Numbered from the stretch's first letter, positions 1-6,254 are shown. The stretch is DNA of 8,980 nucleotides from an uncultured Coriobacteriaceae bacterium (GCA_900544655.1 UQWE01000051.1:1-8980), one strand, 5' to 3'. The notes: a model not told the origin generated them from the letters alone. Program-made: numbers and translations.

Positions 1-1
1 C

Positions 2-2209
2 ACCGGCAGCTCCAAGACTCAGAACGTCGAGAGCCTGGAGGAGTGCGGTGCCGAGGTCCAGAAGGGCAACGCCCCCGTCGAGCGCAAGCTCCAGCGCCTC
101 TTCCGTCGCGGCGACGCCTGCCGCCTGATCAAGCGCTGCAATGACTTCGGCGCCGGTGGCGTCTCCGTCGCCGTGGGCGAGCTCGCCGATGGCCTCGACA
201 TCAACCTCGACCGCGTGACCAAGAAGTACGAGGGCCTCGACGGCACCGAGCTCGCCATCTCCGAGAGCCAGGAGCGCATGGCCGTGGCCCTTGCTGCCTC
301 CGATGTCGACGAGTTCATGGGCTATGCCACCGAGGAGAACCTCGAGGCCACCGTCATCGCCACCGTCACCGAGGACCCGCGCGTCCACATCACGTGGCGC
401 GGCGACACCATCGTCGACCTCTCCCGCGAGTTCCTCGCCAGCAACGGCGCCCCGAAGCACATGGACGTCCACGTCCTGGAGGCAGAGCGCTGGGAGCCCG
501 AGTGGGCAGGCGACACCCTCGCCGAGCGCATGACCTCGCTCGTCCGCGATCTCAACGTCGCCTCCAACAAGGGCCTGTCCGAGCGCTTCGACTCCACCAT
601 CGGCGCGGCCACGGTCCTCATGCCCTTCGGCGGCAAGACCCAGCTCACCCCCACCTCCGCGATGGTCGCGAAGTTCCCCGTCGACGGTGAGACCACCACG
701 GCCAGCGCCATGGCGTGGGGCTTCAACCCCTATCTGATGGAGAAGAACCAGTTCGCCGGTGCCTATCTCTCCGTCGTTGAGAGCATCTCCAAGCTCGTCG
801 CCGCCGGCTTCTGCCACCGCGACGCCTATCTCTCCTTCCAGGAGTACTTCGAGCGCCTGCGCACCGAGCCCGAGCGCTGGGGCAAGCCCATGGCCGCCGT
901 CCTCGGCGCCCTCATGGCCCAGATGGACCTTGGCGCCGGCGCCATCGGCGGCAAGGACTCGATGAGCGGCAGCTTCGAGGATGCCGAGGGCGAGCTCAAC
1001 GTCCCGCCCACCCTCATCAGCTTCGCCGTCGCCGTGGGCAAGGCCGCTCGCGCTACCTCGCCCGAGTTCAAGGCCAGCGGCCACCGCGTCATCTGCGTCG
1101 AGCCCGTCGAGTACGGCGACGACTATCGCCCGAACGCCACCGGCCTGCTCGAGACCTTCGACGTCATCGAGAAGCTCGTGGGCGACGGTGCCGCGCTCGC
1201 CATCTCCACGCCCGGCTACGGCGGAGAGGCCGAGGCCCTGTTCAAGATGTGCGTCGGCAACCAGCTCGGCGTCGCCCTCGTCGAGGACGTCCCCGCCGAC
1301 AGCCTGTTCGACCCGGCTTACGGCAGCTTCCTCGTGGAGCTCGCCGACGGCGCCAAGCTACCCACCTCGACTGACAACGTCTCCGTCGAGCTCCTCGGCA
1401 CCACGACCGAGGCCTACGAGTTCGTAGCCGCCGGCGAGACCTGCGATCTCGCGACCCTCCAGGAGGCTTGGGAGAGCGGCATCGAGGGCGTGTTCCCCTA
1501 CCGTACCAAGGGCGAGGCCGAGAAGGTCGACGCAATCGACTACCAGGCCAAGGACGTCCACGTCTTCAGTGGCGCCAAGCTTGGTCGTCCGCGCGTGACC
1601 ATCCCCGTCTTCCCGGGCAACAACTGCGAGTACGACTCCGCCCGCGCCTTCACCGCCGCCGGTGCCGACGCCAACGTCTTCGTCATCAACAACCTCACGC
1701 CCGCCGCTGTCGCCGAGAGCACCCACGAGCTCGCCGAGCGCATCCGCAAGAGCCAGATCGTCATGATCCCGGGCGGCTTCTCCGGCGGCGACGAGCCTGA
1801 CGGATCGGCCAAGTTCATCACGGCCTTCTTCCGCGCCCCCGAGGTCACCGAGGCGGTTCGCGACCTGCTCCAGCAGCGCGACGGCCTCATGCTCGGCATC
1901 TGCAACGGCTTCCAGGCGCTCATCAAGCTCGGCCTCGTTCCCTACGGTGACATCGTCGACGCCACGCCCGAGGCGCCCACGCTGACGTTCAACACCATCG
2001 GCCGCCACCAGAGCCGCCTCGTGCGCACCCGCGTCGCGAGCCGTGGCTCGCCCAGTGCGAGCAGGGCAGCGACTACACCGTCGCCATCTCCCACGGTGAG
2101 GGCCGCTTCGTCGCCAGTGACGAGGTGCTCGCCCAGCTCATCGCCAATGGCCAGGTCGCCACGCAGTACGTCGACGAAGCCGGCGTCCCGAGCATGGACC
2201 TCGACGTGA
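2..2209 (+). CDS. purL: Phosphoribosylformylglycinamidine synthase (single-chain PurL), 5' end outside window, frameshifted near 3' end
   Basis: FGAM synthase catalyses the fourth step of purine biosynthesis: FGAR + glutamine + ATP gives FGAM. The frame is open from base 2, so the gene starts upstream; about 735 codons are visible before an out-of-frame TGA at 2207-2209. Visible parts in order are the end of the first AIRS-like half (DFGAGGVSVAVGELADG), the second synthetase half (GGKTQLTPTSAMVAKFP, then a glycine-rich GAGAIGGKDSMSGS), and the class I glutaminase domain (FPGNNCEYDSARAF, IPGGFSGGDEPDG, and LGICNGFQAL with the nucleophilic Cys at 1901-1903). Domain order fits the roughly 1,240-residue clostridial/actinobacterial single-chain type rather than separate PurS/PurL/PurQ. 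After RLVRTRVAS (to about 2039) the product in this frame becomes low-complexity Ser/Arg/Pro, while the true C-terminus continues in another frame. As written, the glutaminase lacks its catalytic His and Glu. Identity is very confident; whether the break is biological is not known. Confidence 0.93.
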   Translation, partial: TGSSKTQNVESLEECGAEVQKGNAPVERKLQRLFRRGDACRLIKRCNDFGAGGVSVAVGELADGLDINLDRVTKKYEGLDGTELAISESQERMAVALAASDVDEFMGYATEENLEATVIATVTEDPRVHITWRGDTIVDLSREFLASNGAPKHMDVHVLEAERWEPEWAGDTLAERMTSLVRDLNVASNKGLSERFDSTIGAATVLMPFGGKTQLTPTSAMVAKFPVDGETTTASAMAWGFNPYLMEKNQFAGAYLSVVESISKLVAAGFCHRDAYLSFQEYFERLRTEPERWGKPMAAVLGALMAQMDLGAGAIGGKDSMSGSFEDAEGELNVPPTLISFAVAVGKAARATSPEFKASGHRVICVEPVEYGDDYRPNATGLLETFDVIEKLVGDGAALAISTPGYGGEAEALFKMCVGNQLGVALVEDVPADSLFDPAYGSFLVELADGAKLPTSTDNVSVELLGTTTEAYEFVAAGETCDLATLQEAWESGIEGVFPYRTKGEAEKVDAIDYQAKDVHVFSGAKLGRPRVTIPVFPGNNCEYDSARAFTAAGADANVFVINNLTPAAVAESTHELAERIRKSQIVMIPGGFSGGDEPDGSAKFITAFFRAPEVTEAVRDLLQQRDGLMLGICNGFQALIKLGLVPYGDIVDATPEAPTLTFNTIGRHQSRLVRTRVASRGSPSASRAATTPSPSPTVRAASSPVTRCSPSSSPMARSPRSTSTKPASRAWTST

Positions 2210-2373
2210 ACCCCAACGGCTCCATCGCCTGCGTCGAGGGCATCACCAGCCCCGACGGCCGCGTCTTCGGCAAGATGGGCCACGTCGAGCGCCGCGGCGA
2301 CGGCCTCTACGCCAACGTGCCGGGTAACAAGTTCATGCCCGTCTTCGAAAGCGGCGTGAAGTACTTCATGTAA
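2041..2373 (+). pseudogene. purL: C-terminal end of PurL in the shifted frame (frameshift remnant)
   Basis: From 2041 the +1 frame reads PWLAQCEQGSDYTVAISHGEG and continues to the stop TAA at 2371-2373. It includes DGRVFGKMGHVERR, which holds the His (2281-2283) and Glu (2287-2289) expected to complete the Cys-His-Glu triad of the glutaminase domain. This is plainly the natural end of the upstream PurL reading frame, not a separate gene: no ribosome binding site or start precedes it, and the only in-frame ATG noted, at 2125, is inside the domain. PurL proteins normally have a short stretch such as TLS between the VAS and PW residues seen on either side of the break. A loss of about 10 nt there (or another change of the same frame) would explain the shift. 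Confidence 0.88.
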
Positions 2374-2379
2374 CCCGCA

Positions 2380-2414
2380 AAAGTTGACAAAGGGACTGTC
2401 CCTTTGTCAACTTT
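2380..2414. repeat. Perfect 17-bp-arm inverted repeat with 1-nt centre (REP-like palindrome)
   Basis: The left arm AAAGTTGACAAAGGGAC (2380-2396) is matched exactly by its reverse complement at 2398-2414, around a single T at 2397. It starts six bases after the purL stop. No T-run follows the right arm, so it is not a canonical intrinsic terminator by itself, and a real terminator follows ten bases later. It is lower in GC than its surroundings. Its perfect symmetry suggests a mobile repetitive extragenic palindrome or an RNA-stabilising hairpin at the 3' end of the purL transcript. The repeat status is an inference; only one copy is present in this window. Confidence 0.8.
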
Positions 2415-2423
2415 GCCAACCAG

Positions 2424-2459
2424 GCGCCCCGGTTTCCTCGCGAGCCGGGGCGCTTTTTT
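2424..2459 (+). terminator. Rho-independent terminator after purL
   Basis: A 9-bp perfect GC stem (GCGCCCCGG at 2424-2432 with CCGGGGCGC at 2445-2453) encloses a 12-nt loop and is followed directly by six T residues (2454-2459). This is a textbook plus-strand intrinsic terminator that ends the purL transcript and separates it from the peptidase gene. Confidence 0.92.
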
Positions 2460-2505
2460 GTGCGCCGACGCTCGAGCCTCGGCGTCGTTCGCCCCGCGTC
2501 TGACA

Positions 2506-2511
2506 GATAAT
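2506..2511 (+). promoter_or_regulatory. Candidate -10 box for the peptidase gene
   Basis: GATAAT at 2506-2511 lies in the gap between the purL terminator and the peptidase start and would put transcription start near 2518, about 29 nt before the start codon. No convincing -35 hexamer lies 16-18 bp upstream, so this is only a candidate. The preceding terminator makes some promoter in 2460-2540 likely. Confidence 0.35.
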
Positions 2512-2546
2512 GGGGACAAGCAACAACCACGACCACGGAGCAAACC

Positions 2547-3566
2547 TTGGATTCCAACCTCACCTACATCGCGGAGCGCCTCACGGAGCTCACCGCCATC
2601 CCCAGCCCCACCGGCTACACCAAACATGCAGCGGACTACCTCGTGAAGACCCTCACCGAACTTGGCTTTTCGCCCGAAATCTCCAACAAGGGCAACGTGC
2701 TCGTCCAGCTGGGCGGCCAGGGCAACCCCCTCGTGCTCGCCAGTCACATCGACACGCTCGGTGCCATGATCCGTTCCATCAAGGACAACGGCCGTCTGCG
2801 CCCCACAACCCTCGGCGGCCACCAGTGGCGCACCGCGGATGGCGAGAACTGCACCGTCCACACGCGTGACGGCCGCACCTACACCGGCGTCGTCCTCAAC
2901 ACCGAGCCCTCCACCCACGTCGCCGACGACAAGGTCGAGCAGGTCGAGAAGAACATGGAGATCCTCCTCGATGAGAACGTGGCCACGAAGGACGAGGTCC
3001 TGGCTCTGGGCATTCAGACAGGCGACATCATCGCCATGGACCCTCGCACCACGATCACGGAGAGCGGCTACATCAAGAGTCGCTTCCTGGATGACAAGCT
3101 CTCTGCCTCGATCCTCATCGGCTTCGCCCGCGCCGTCGCCGCCGGCGAGATCACGCTCTGCCGCAAGGTTTCCCTGCTGTTCACGGTTTACGAGGAGGTC
3201 GGTCACGGCGGCAGCGTCGTGCCCGCGGACACCCGCGACATGATCAGCGTCGACATGGGCTGCGTGGGTGCGGACCTCGGCTGCACCGAGCGCATGGTTT
3301 CGATCTGCGCCAAGGACTCGGGCGGCCCGTACAACTATGACGTCGTGAGCGACCTCGCGGCGGCGGCCAAAGCCGCTGGCCTCGACTACGCGATCGACGT
3401 CTATCCGCACTACGGCTCTGATGTCGAGGCCACGCTCACGGCTGGCTTCGACATCCGACACGGCCTCATCGGCCCCGGCGTCTACGCCTCGCACAACTAC
3501 GAGCGCTCCCACATGGACGGCGTCCGCAACACCTTCGAGCTTCTCCGCTCCTACGTCGCGCTGTAG
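2547..3566 (+). CDS. M42-family metallo-aminopeptidase (FrvX/cellulase M-like)
   Basis: 339-residue cytosolic metallopeptidase, close to the usual 330-360 residues of family M42. Members are dinuclear-metal aminopeptidases, often tetrahedral dodecamers, that trim short peptides from the N-terminus. Visible metal-site residues: H67 and D69 in ASHIDTLG, bridging D182 in SRFLDDKLSA, catalytic E216 and metal-ligand E217 in TVYEEVGHGG, D236 in SVDMG, and H316 in ASHNYERSH. Spacing agrees with the family pattern (HxD, LDD, EE, D, H). Residues about 75-170 correspond to the inserted PDZ-like dimerisation domain. Translation starts at TTG (2547-2549): GGAG at 2537-2540 is six bases upstream, the preceding terminator excludes a much longer product, and the sequence from MDSNLTYIAERL matches the expected N-terminal helix. 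Preferred substrate (acidic or neutral N-terminal residues) cannot be read from the sequence. The gene appears monocistronic, with a terminator on each side. Confidence 0.9.
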   Translation: MDSNLTYIAERLTELTAIPSPTGYTKHAADYLVKTLTELGFSPEISNKGNVLVQLGGQGNPLVLASHIDTLGAMIRSIKDNGRLRPTTLGGHQWRTADGENCTVHTRDGRTYTGVVLNTEPSTHVADDKVEQVEKNMEILLDENVATKDEVLALGIQTGDIIAMDPRTTITESGYIKSRFLDDKLSASILIGFARAVAAGEITLCRKVSLLFTVYEEVGHGGSVVPADTRDMISVDMGCVGADLGCTERMVSICAKDSGGPYNYDVVSDLAAAAKAAGLDYAIDVYPHYGSDVEATLTAGFDIRHGLIGPGVYASHNYERSHMDGVRNTFELLRSYVAL

Positions 3567-3593
3567 AGACGCCAAAGCCCGCTAGACGCAAAA

Positions 3594-3631
3594 GCGCGCC
3601 CGCACGGTCAACGTGCAGGCGCGCGATTTGT
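3594..3631. terminator. Hairpin terminator after the peptidase gene, probably bidirectional
   Basis: GCGCGCC (3594-3600) pairs with GGCGCGC (3618-3624), with a further GCAC/GTGC inner stem (3602-3605 with 3613-3616) across one C/A mismatch. On the plus strand only a weak GATTTGT follows. On the minus strand a run of four T (complement of 3590-3593) follows the stem. It lies 27 nt past the peptidase stop, in the gap between the converging peptidase and dehydrogenase genes. Confidence 0.65.
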
Positions 3632-3680
3632 AAGAACAGGTATTGGCGGACAATCGCCCCGAACCCAATTTCACAGCAAG

Positions 3681-3709
3681 AGGGCGAGCAAGACCGTCAG
3701 GCTCGCCCT
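3681..3709 (-). terminator. Hairpin terminator after the minus-strand dehydrogenase gene
   Basis: AGGGCGAGC (3681-3689) and GCTCGCCCT (3701-3709) form a perfect 9-bp stem with an 11-nt loop, beginning eight bases beyond the dehydrogenase stop on the minus strand. The T-content after the stem on the minus strand is modest, so strength is uncertain, but position and symmetry support termination of the minus-strand transcript facing the peptidase gene. Confidence 0.65.
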
Positions 3710-3717
3710 TCATTTCG

Positions 3718-4689
3718 CTACAGCTTCTTGTGGAGCTTCAGCAGCTCGATAAGCATATGGTCGCGGTACTCCGCCAGGCTCTCGGGCGTATTTCCCGTCT
3801 CCACGGGGCGCGCGGCCAGCTCGGCGTTCACGCCGTCCTGTGCCACCTGCGCAAACTCGGGCGGGAAGCTCTTCCAGTCCGCCATGTCCTCAAGCCACAG
3901 GTTGATCGAATCATTGAGGTGGTTCATGAGGCCGGACACGCCGCCCTTGCCGCCGCCCAGTTCAAACACGAGAGACGGCCCCATGATGCCCCAGCGAATG
4001 CCCGGACCAAAGGTCACCGCCTTGTCAGCGTCCTCGACGCTGCACACGCCGGAAAGCACGAGGTTCGCCACCTCGCGGTACAGCGCCATCTGAAGCCTGT
4101 TGCAAATAAAGCCGAGAGCCTCCTTCTGCAGCACGACCGGCTCCATACCAATAGCCGTATAGAACGCCTTGGCACGTTCGACGGTCTCCTCGCTGGTCTT
4201 CTCGCCCTTCGTGATCTCAACGAGCGGAATGAGATGAGGCGGGTTGTAGGGATGGCCGCCACAGAAGCGCTCCGGATGCTTGGCGTTCTTGGCGATCTCG
4301 GTCACGAGCAGGCCAGATGTCGAACTCGCAACGATGGCGCCTGTCTCTGCCGCCGCCTCGATCTCCTTCACGAGTTCCCATTTGACCTCATAGTGCTCAG
4401 CCGAGGACTCCTGGATGAACTGTGCGCCCGCGACCGCCTCGGCAATGGAGGTGGTGTAATGAATACGCCCCGCGATTGCCGCCGACTCTTCCTCCGTATA
4501 GACGCCATTCTTCACGAGGGACTCCAGCGAAGCCGCCACACGCTCGCGCGCGAGCTCGCTCGACTCCTCCGTGCGGTTCTGCGCCCACACGTCAAGCCCA
4601 GCCATCGCAAACTTAAGCGCGTAGCTATACCCGATGACGCCGGCACCGACCGACGCCACCTTCTTAATCTGGATGCCGTCAATCTCCAT
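3718..4689 (-). CDS. 3-hydroxyacyl-CoA dehydrogenase family oxidoreductase (carnitine/L-gulonate 3-dehydrogenase-like)
   Basis: 323-residue NAD-dependent dehydrogenase. The N-terminal Rossmann fold carries GAGVIG at residues 15-20. Next come SSTSGLLVTEIA, the catalytic dyad H146 (GGHPYNPP) and E158 (LVEI), 12 residues apart as in the family, and N197 in GFICNRLQ. The C-terminal helical domain has FGPGIRWGIMGPSLVFELGGG. The short single-domain form and the SSTSGLL / HPYNPP / GPGIRW stretches resemble carnitine 3-dehydrogenase and L-gulonate 3-dehydrogenase (CRYL1-like) more than the beta-oxidation or butyryl-CoA-pathway enzyme. No thiolase, crotonase or acyl-CoA dehydrogenase gene is nearby. 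Start chosen at ATG 4689-4687 because GGGAGG (4701-4696) sits six bases upstream; an in-frame ATG at 4800 would overlap the upstream gene and lacks support. It lies 63 nt downstream of the DUF2798 gene and may share its transcript. Family confident; substrate unresolved. Confidence 0.82.
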   Translation of the reverse strand: MEIDGIQIKKVASVGAGVIGYSYALKFAMAGLDVWAQNRTEESSELARERVAASLESLVKNGVYTEEESAAIAGRIHYTTSIAEAVAGAQFIQESSAEHYEVKWELVKEIEAAAETGAIVASSTSGLLVTEIAKNAKHPERFCGGHPYNPPHLIPLVEITKGEKTSEETVERAKAFYTAIGMEPVVLQKEALGFICNRLQMALYREVANLVLSGVCSVEDADKAVTFGPGIRWGIMGPSLVFELGGGKGGVSGLMNHLNDSINLWLEDMADWKSFPPEFAQVAQDGVNAELAARPVETGNTPESLAEYRDHMLIELLKLHKKL

Positions 4690-4753
4690 GCAAAGCCTCC
4701 CAGCCGAGGAAACGCGGGTCTCGTAAGCCCGCCTCCCCTGAGTATAGGTCTGG

Positions 4754-5314
4754 CTACACCGCCTCGACAGCGAAGTCATCCGCCTCATCCTCGCCGCCAA
4801 TGGCCCCGAGGTCCGTCAGCTCGACCGGCTCCTCAAGCACAGTCCCCATGGGGAACGCGAGACGGAACACAAAGCGGGCGAAGGGACCGGCGACGAGGAG
4901 GTTCCACGGCAGGGCCATCACGAAATTCCAGGGGATGTTCGCGATCCAGGCCATGGGGACGATTGCGAGCGTACCGGCGTGGAAGGCCCCCTCAAAGGCG
5001 CCGTAGAGCGACATGATGATCACCATCGGGACGACCATGCAGCCGGAGACGGCCAGCGTCATAGCTCGAGGAGAGCTCTTGCCCGGAGTCACGAGGTACT
5101 TGAACGCGAAGCCTTTGGCGAGCGGTCCCGCGATGAACACGTCGCACAGCATCGCAAAGATGTAGACGGGCGGGAAGCCGACCCACGCATCGACGATGAC
5201 GTCAATCCCAACGTGTCCGTACATGCGCGCGACGTTGTAGATGGACATCCAAACCACCATGCAGAAGCACATGATGACGGTGAAGATCAGGCTCTCTCGC
5301 TTGTTGGTAGGCAT
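4754..5314 (-). CDS. DUF2798 family integral membrane protein with internal duplication
   Basis: 186-residue membrane protein of unknown function. It has four hydrophobic segments in two related halves: about residues 8-75 (FTVIMCFCMVVWMSIYNVA ... FIAGPLAKGFAFK) and about 80-160 (LAVSGCMVVPMVIIMSLYGA ... LLVAGPFARFVFR). The repeated AGP(L/F)A(K/R) motif ending each half is characteristic of tandem DUF2798 units. The C-terminus is acidic (GGEDEADDFAVEAV) and probably cytosolic. Start taken at ATG 5314-5312 (MPTNKRESLIF); a GAGAGG stretch lies about 12 nt upstream, a long spacing. The frame remains open further upstream, but an extension would run through a strong terminator hairpin, so it was not used. 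No known partner; the dehydrogenase gene follows after 63 nt. A transport or small-molecule permeation role is sometimes guessed for such proteins but nothing here supports a specific substrate. Confidence 0.78.
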   Translation of the reverse strand: MPTNKRESLIFTVIMCFCMVVWMSIYNVARMYGHVGIDVIVDAWVGFPPVYIFAMLCDVFIAGPLAKGFAFKYLVTPGKSSPRAMTLAVSGCMVVPMVIIMSLYGAFEGAFHAGTLAIVPMAWIANIPWNFVMALPWNLLVAGPFARFVFRLAFPMGTVLEEPVELTDLGAIGGEDEADDFAVEAV

Positions 5315-5341
5315 ATGTGGGCGATTCCTCTCCGTTTGTCT

Positions 5342-5360
5342 CCGCAGGATGTGCCTGCGG
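5342..5360 (-). other. Small stem-loop in the DUF2798 mRNA leader
   Basis: CCGCAGG (5342-5348) and CCTGCGG (5354-5360) form a perfect 7-bp stem with a 5-nt loop, 28 nt upstream of the DUF2798 start and just downstream of the leader terminator on the minus strand. It could stabilise the 5' end of a processed transcript or affect translation. Function is not evident. Confidence 0.45.
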
Positions 5361-5376
5361 CGGTAGCCGCGCCAAC

Positions 5377-5416
5377 AAAAAACGGGCGAGATGACGATGA
5401 ACATCATCTCGCCCGT
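5377..5416 (-). terminator. Strong minus-strand terminator inside the DUF2798 leader (possible attenuator)
   Basis: A perfect 13-bp stem (ACGGGCGAGATGA at 5382-5394 with TCATCTCGCCCGT at 5404-5416) has a 9-nt loop. On the minus strand it is followed by a T-run (complement of the A residues at 5377-5382). It lies 63 nt upstream of the DUF2798 ATG and about 190 nt past the terminator of the preceding DUF1893-like gene, which already has its own stop signal. It is therefore either an attenuator for DUF2798 or the end of a small transcript that I cannot identify. Confidence 0.85.
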
Positions 5417-5600
5417 CTGCGTATGCATGGCTGCGACTACATTCTCTGTTTGCCCGGCTACTCTAGCACGAAACGCGGTCCCTTCGTAAGCGTTAAGTTT
5501 GTGGAGACACCCAGACAAGCGGGCGCGGCCCGAGAGGCGCACGCGACATGAACGAAGCCGCAGGTCAAGCGCGAGCCATCAGAGCACGCGACAAAACGAC
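5417..5600. other. Gene-free region upstream of the DUF2798 leader terminator
   Basis: No convincing coding sequence is present on either strand; open frames crossing it are arginine-rich or lack ribosome binding sites. On the minus strand an extended -10-like TGCTAGAGT (about 5467-5459) with a poor -35 (TTACGA) might start the DUF2798 leader about 140 nt before its ATG. No known riboswitch or tRNA shape was recognised by eye. Confidence 0.35.
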
Positions 5601-5601
5601 G

Positions 5602-5632
5602 AAAAAGGAGTGCCCTACTTGGCCCAGGGCAC
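5602..5632 (-). terminator. Terminator overlapping the 3' end of the DUF1893-like gene
   Basis: On the minus strand GTGCCCT and AGGGCAC (plus positions 5626-5632 and 5610-5616) form a 7-bp stem with a 9-nt loop that includes part of the stop codon. TCC and five T residues follow (complement of 5602-5606). The stem overlaps the last four codons and the TAG, so coding and termination share the same bases. Confidence 0.75.
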
Positions 5633-6067
5633 GTTGCAGCTCGGGTTCTCCTCGGAGGAGAACTTCTTCTCGAGGAAGGCCCACATCTCCTCTGCGGTCT
5701 CCATCTCGGAGAGGGCAGCCTCAACAGGGCAGACCTTCGAGGGATCCTTCGAGGACTTCACGAGCTCGATGTCCTCCTCGGCATAGAACTCGACGTCGGC
5801 AGCCTCGAGGAAACGGCGACCCGGCTTGGAGAGCTGGCGGCATGCGTACCTCTTCACGCCAAGCTTGCTGCCCACGGTCGAAAGCGCGGCGCCAAGCTGA
5901 GTGGCCACGAGGGCGTACGCGCCGGGAACCTCGTTGGCGAGCATCGCCTTGACGATGGTGCCAGCCGGGCTCTTCTGAGCGCTCCAAACGACCTCGCCGG
6001 CCTCGGAGACAAGCGCGACAAGCGCGCCATCAGCGGTGCCGATCTCAAGCAGTTCTTCGTTGGTCAT
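5615..6067 (-). CDS. DUF1893-like small cytosolic protein
   Basis: 150-residue soluble acidic protein without signal peptide or membrane segment. The start ATG (6067-6065) has an excellent AGGAGGG site (6081-6075) seven bases upstream. The N-terminal part (DGALVALVSEAGEVVWSAQ) looks like a two-strand hairpin. The middle (GAALSTVGSKLGVKRYACRQLSKPGRRFLEAADVEFY) and end (CPVEAALSEMETAEEMWAFLEKK) match the pattern I recall for DUF1893 proteins: a helix, LGVK..YA...SKP...L, then CP(M/V)E.A. That family includes TM1506 and has a cytidine-deaminase-like fold, but its biochemical role is not established, and here the classical His/Cys-x-Glu and PCxxC zinc motifs of deaminases are not apparent. The gene is flanked by its own promoter region and terminator and so looks monocistronic. 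Family assignment is by pattern memory, moderately sure. Confidence 0.75.
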   Translation of the reverse strand: MTNEELLEIGTADGALVALVSEAGEVVWSAQKSPAGTIVKAMLANEVPGAYALVATQLGAALSTVGSKLGVKRYACRQLSKPGRRFLEAADVEFYAEEDIELVKSSKDPSKVCPVEAALSEMETAEEMWAFLEKKFSSEENPSCNVPWAK

Positions 6068-6095
6068 CGTATGACCCTCCTATCGCACTGACATA

Positions 6096-6160
6096 CGAGG
6101 CGCAAACCTCGCTCTTCTCTGCCGCACTTCTACCCGTATAGTTACGTTACTAAACAAATG
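6096..6160 (-). promoter_or_regulatory. AT-rich promoter region and leader hairpin of the DUF1893-like gene
   Basis: A locally AT-rich stretch at about 6135-6160 contains -10-like hexamers on the minus strand, for example TATACG (6140-6135) and TAGTAA (6152-6147), but no strong matching -35. A small CGAGG/CCTCG hairpin (6096-6100 with 6107-6111, 6-nt loop) lies in the leader 14 nt before the ribosome binding site. The preceding gene ends in a terminator at 6172-6206, so a promoter must lie in this gap if the gene is expressed alone. Confidence 0.4.
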
Positions 6161-6171
6161 AGACTAAGCAG

Positions 6172-6206
6172 AAACGGGGTGGACCGGATTTCTCCGCCCC
6201 ACCCCG
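6172..6206 (-). terminator. Terminator after the MalY/PatB-type gene
   Basis: CGGGGTGG (6175-6182) pairs with CCACCCCG (6199-6206), and an inner CGGA/TCCG stem (6185-6188 with 6193-6196) extends it beyond a small internal loop. On the minus strand the stem is followed by TTTC. It lies about 49 nt beyond the stop codon and closes the transporter-lyase transcript. Confidence 0.8.
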
Positions 6207-6254
6207 CTGTCAGCTACTTAGTGCAGCTTGGCTTTAGTCGCTTGCGCGTAAGAA

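Noticed and set aside
2307..3575. 422-codon open frame on the minus strand opposite the M42 peptidase
   Set aside because: It mirrors the codon structure of the real gene (GC-rich third positions), has biased composition rich in Val, Ala, Asp and Gly, no domain resemblance, and runs through the purL terminator region.
4712..4730. GCGGG/CCCGC hairpin between the DUF2798 and dehydrogenase genes as a terminator
   Set aside because: The stem is only 5 bp and no real T-run follows on the minus strand; too weak to call, so co-transcription remains possible.
3643..5016. 457-codon open frame on the plus strand opposite the dehydrogenase and DUF2798 genes
   Set aside because: The product is Arg/His/Leu-rich with no recognisable domain, crosses two genes with good start sites and motifs on the other strand, and passes through a terminator hairpin.
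5315..5542. N-terminal extension of the DUF2798 protein to upstream in-frame ATG codons (5428 or 5542)
   Set aside because: The extension would be Arg-rich, has no ribosome binding site and would place a 13-bp terminator plus T-run inside the coding sequence.
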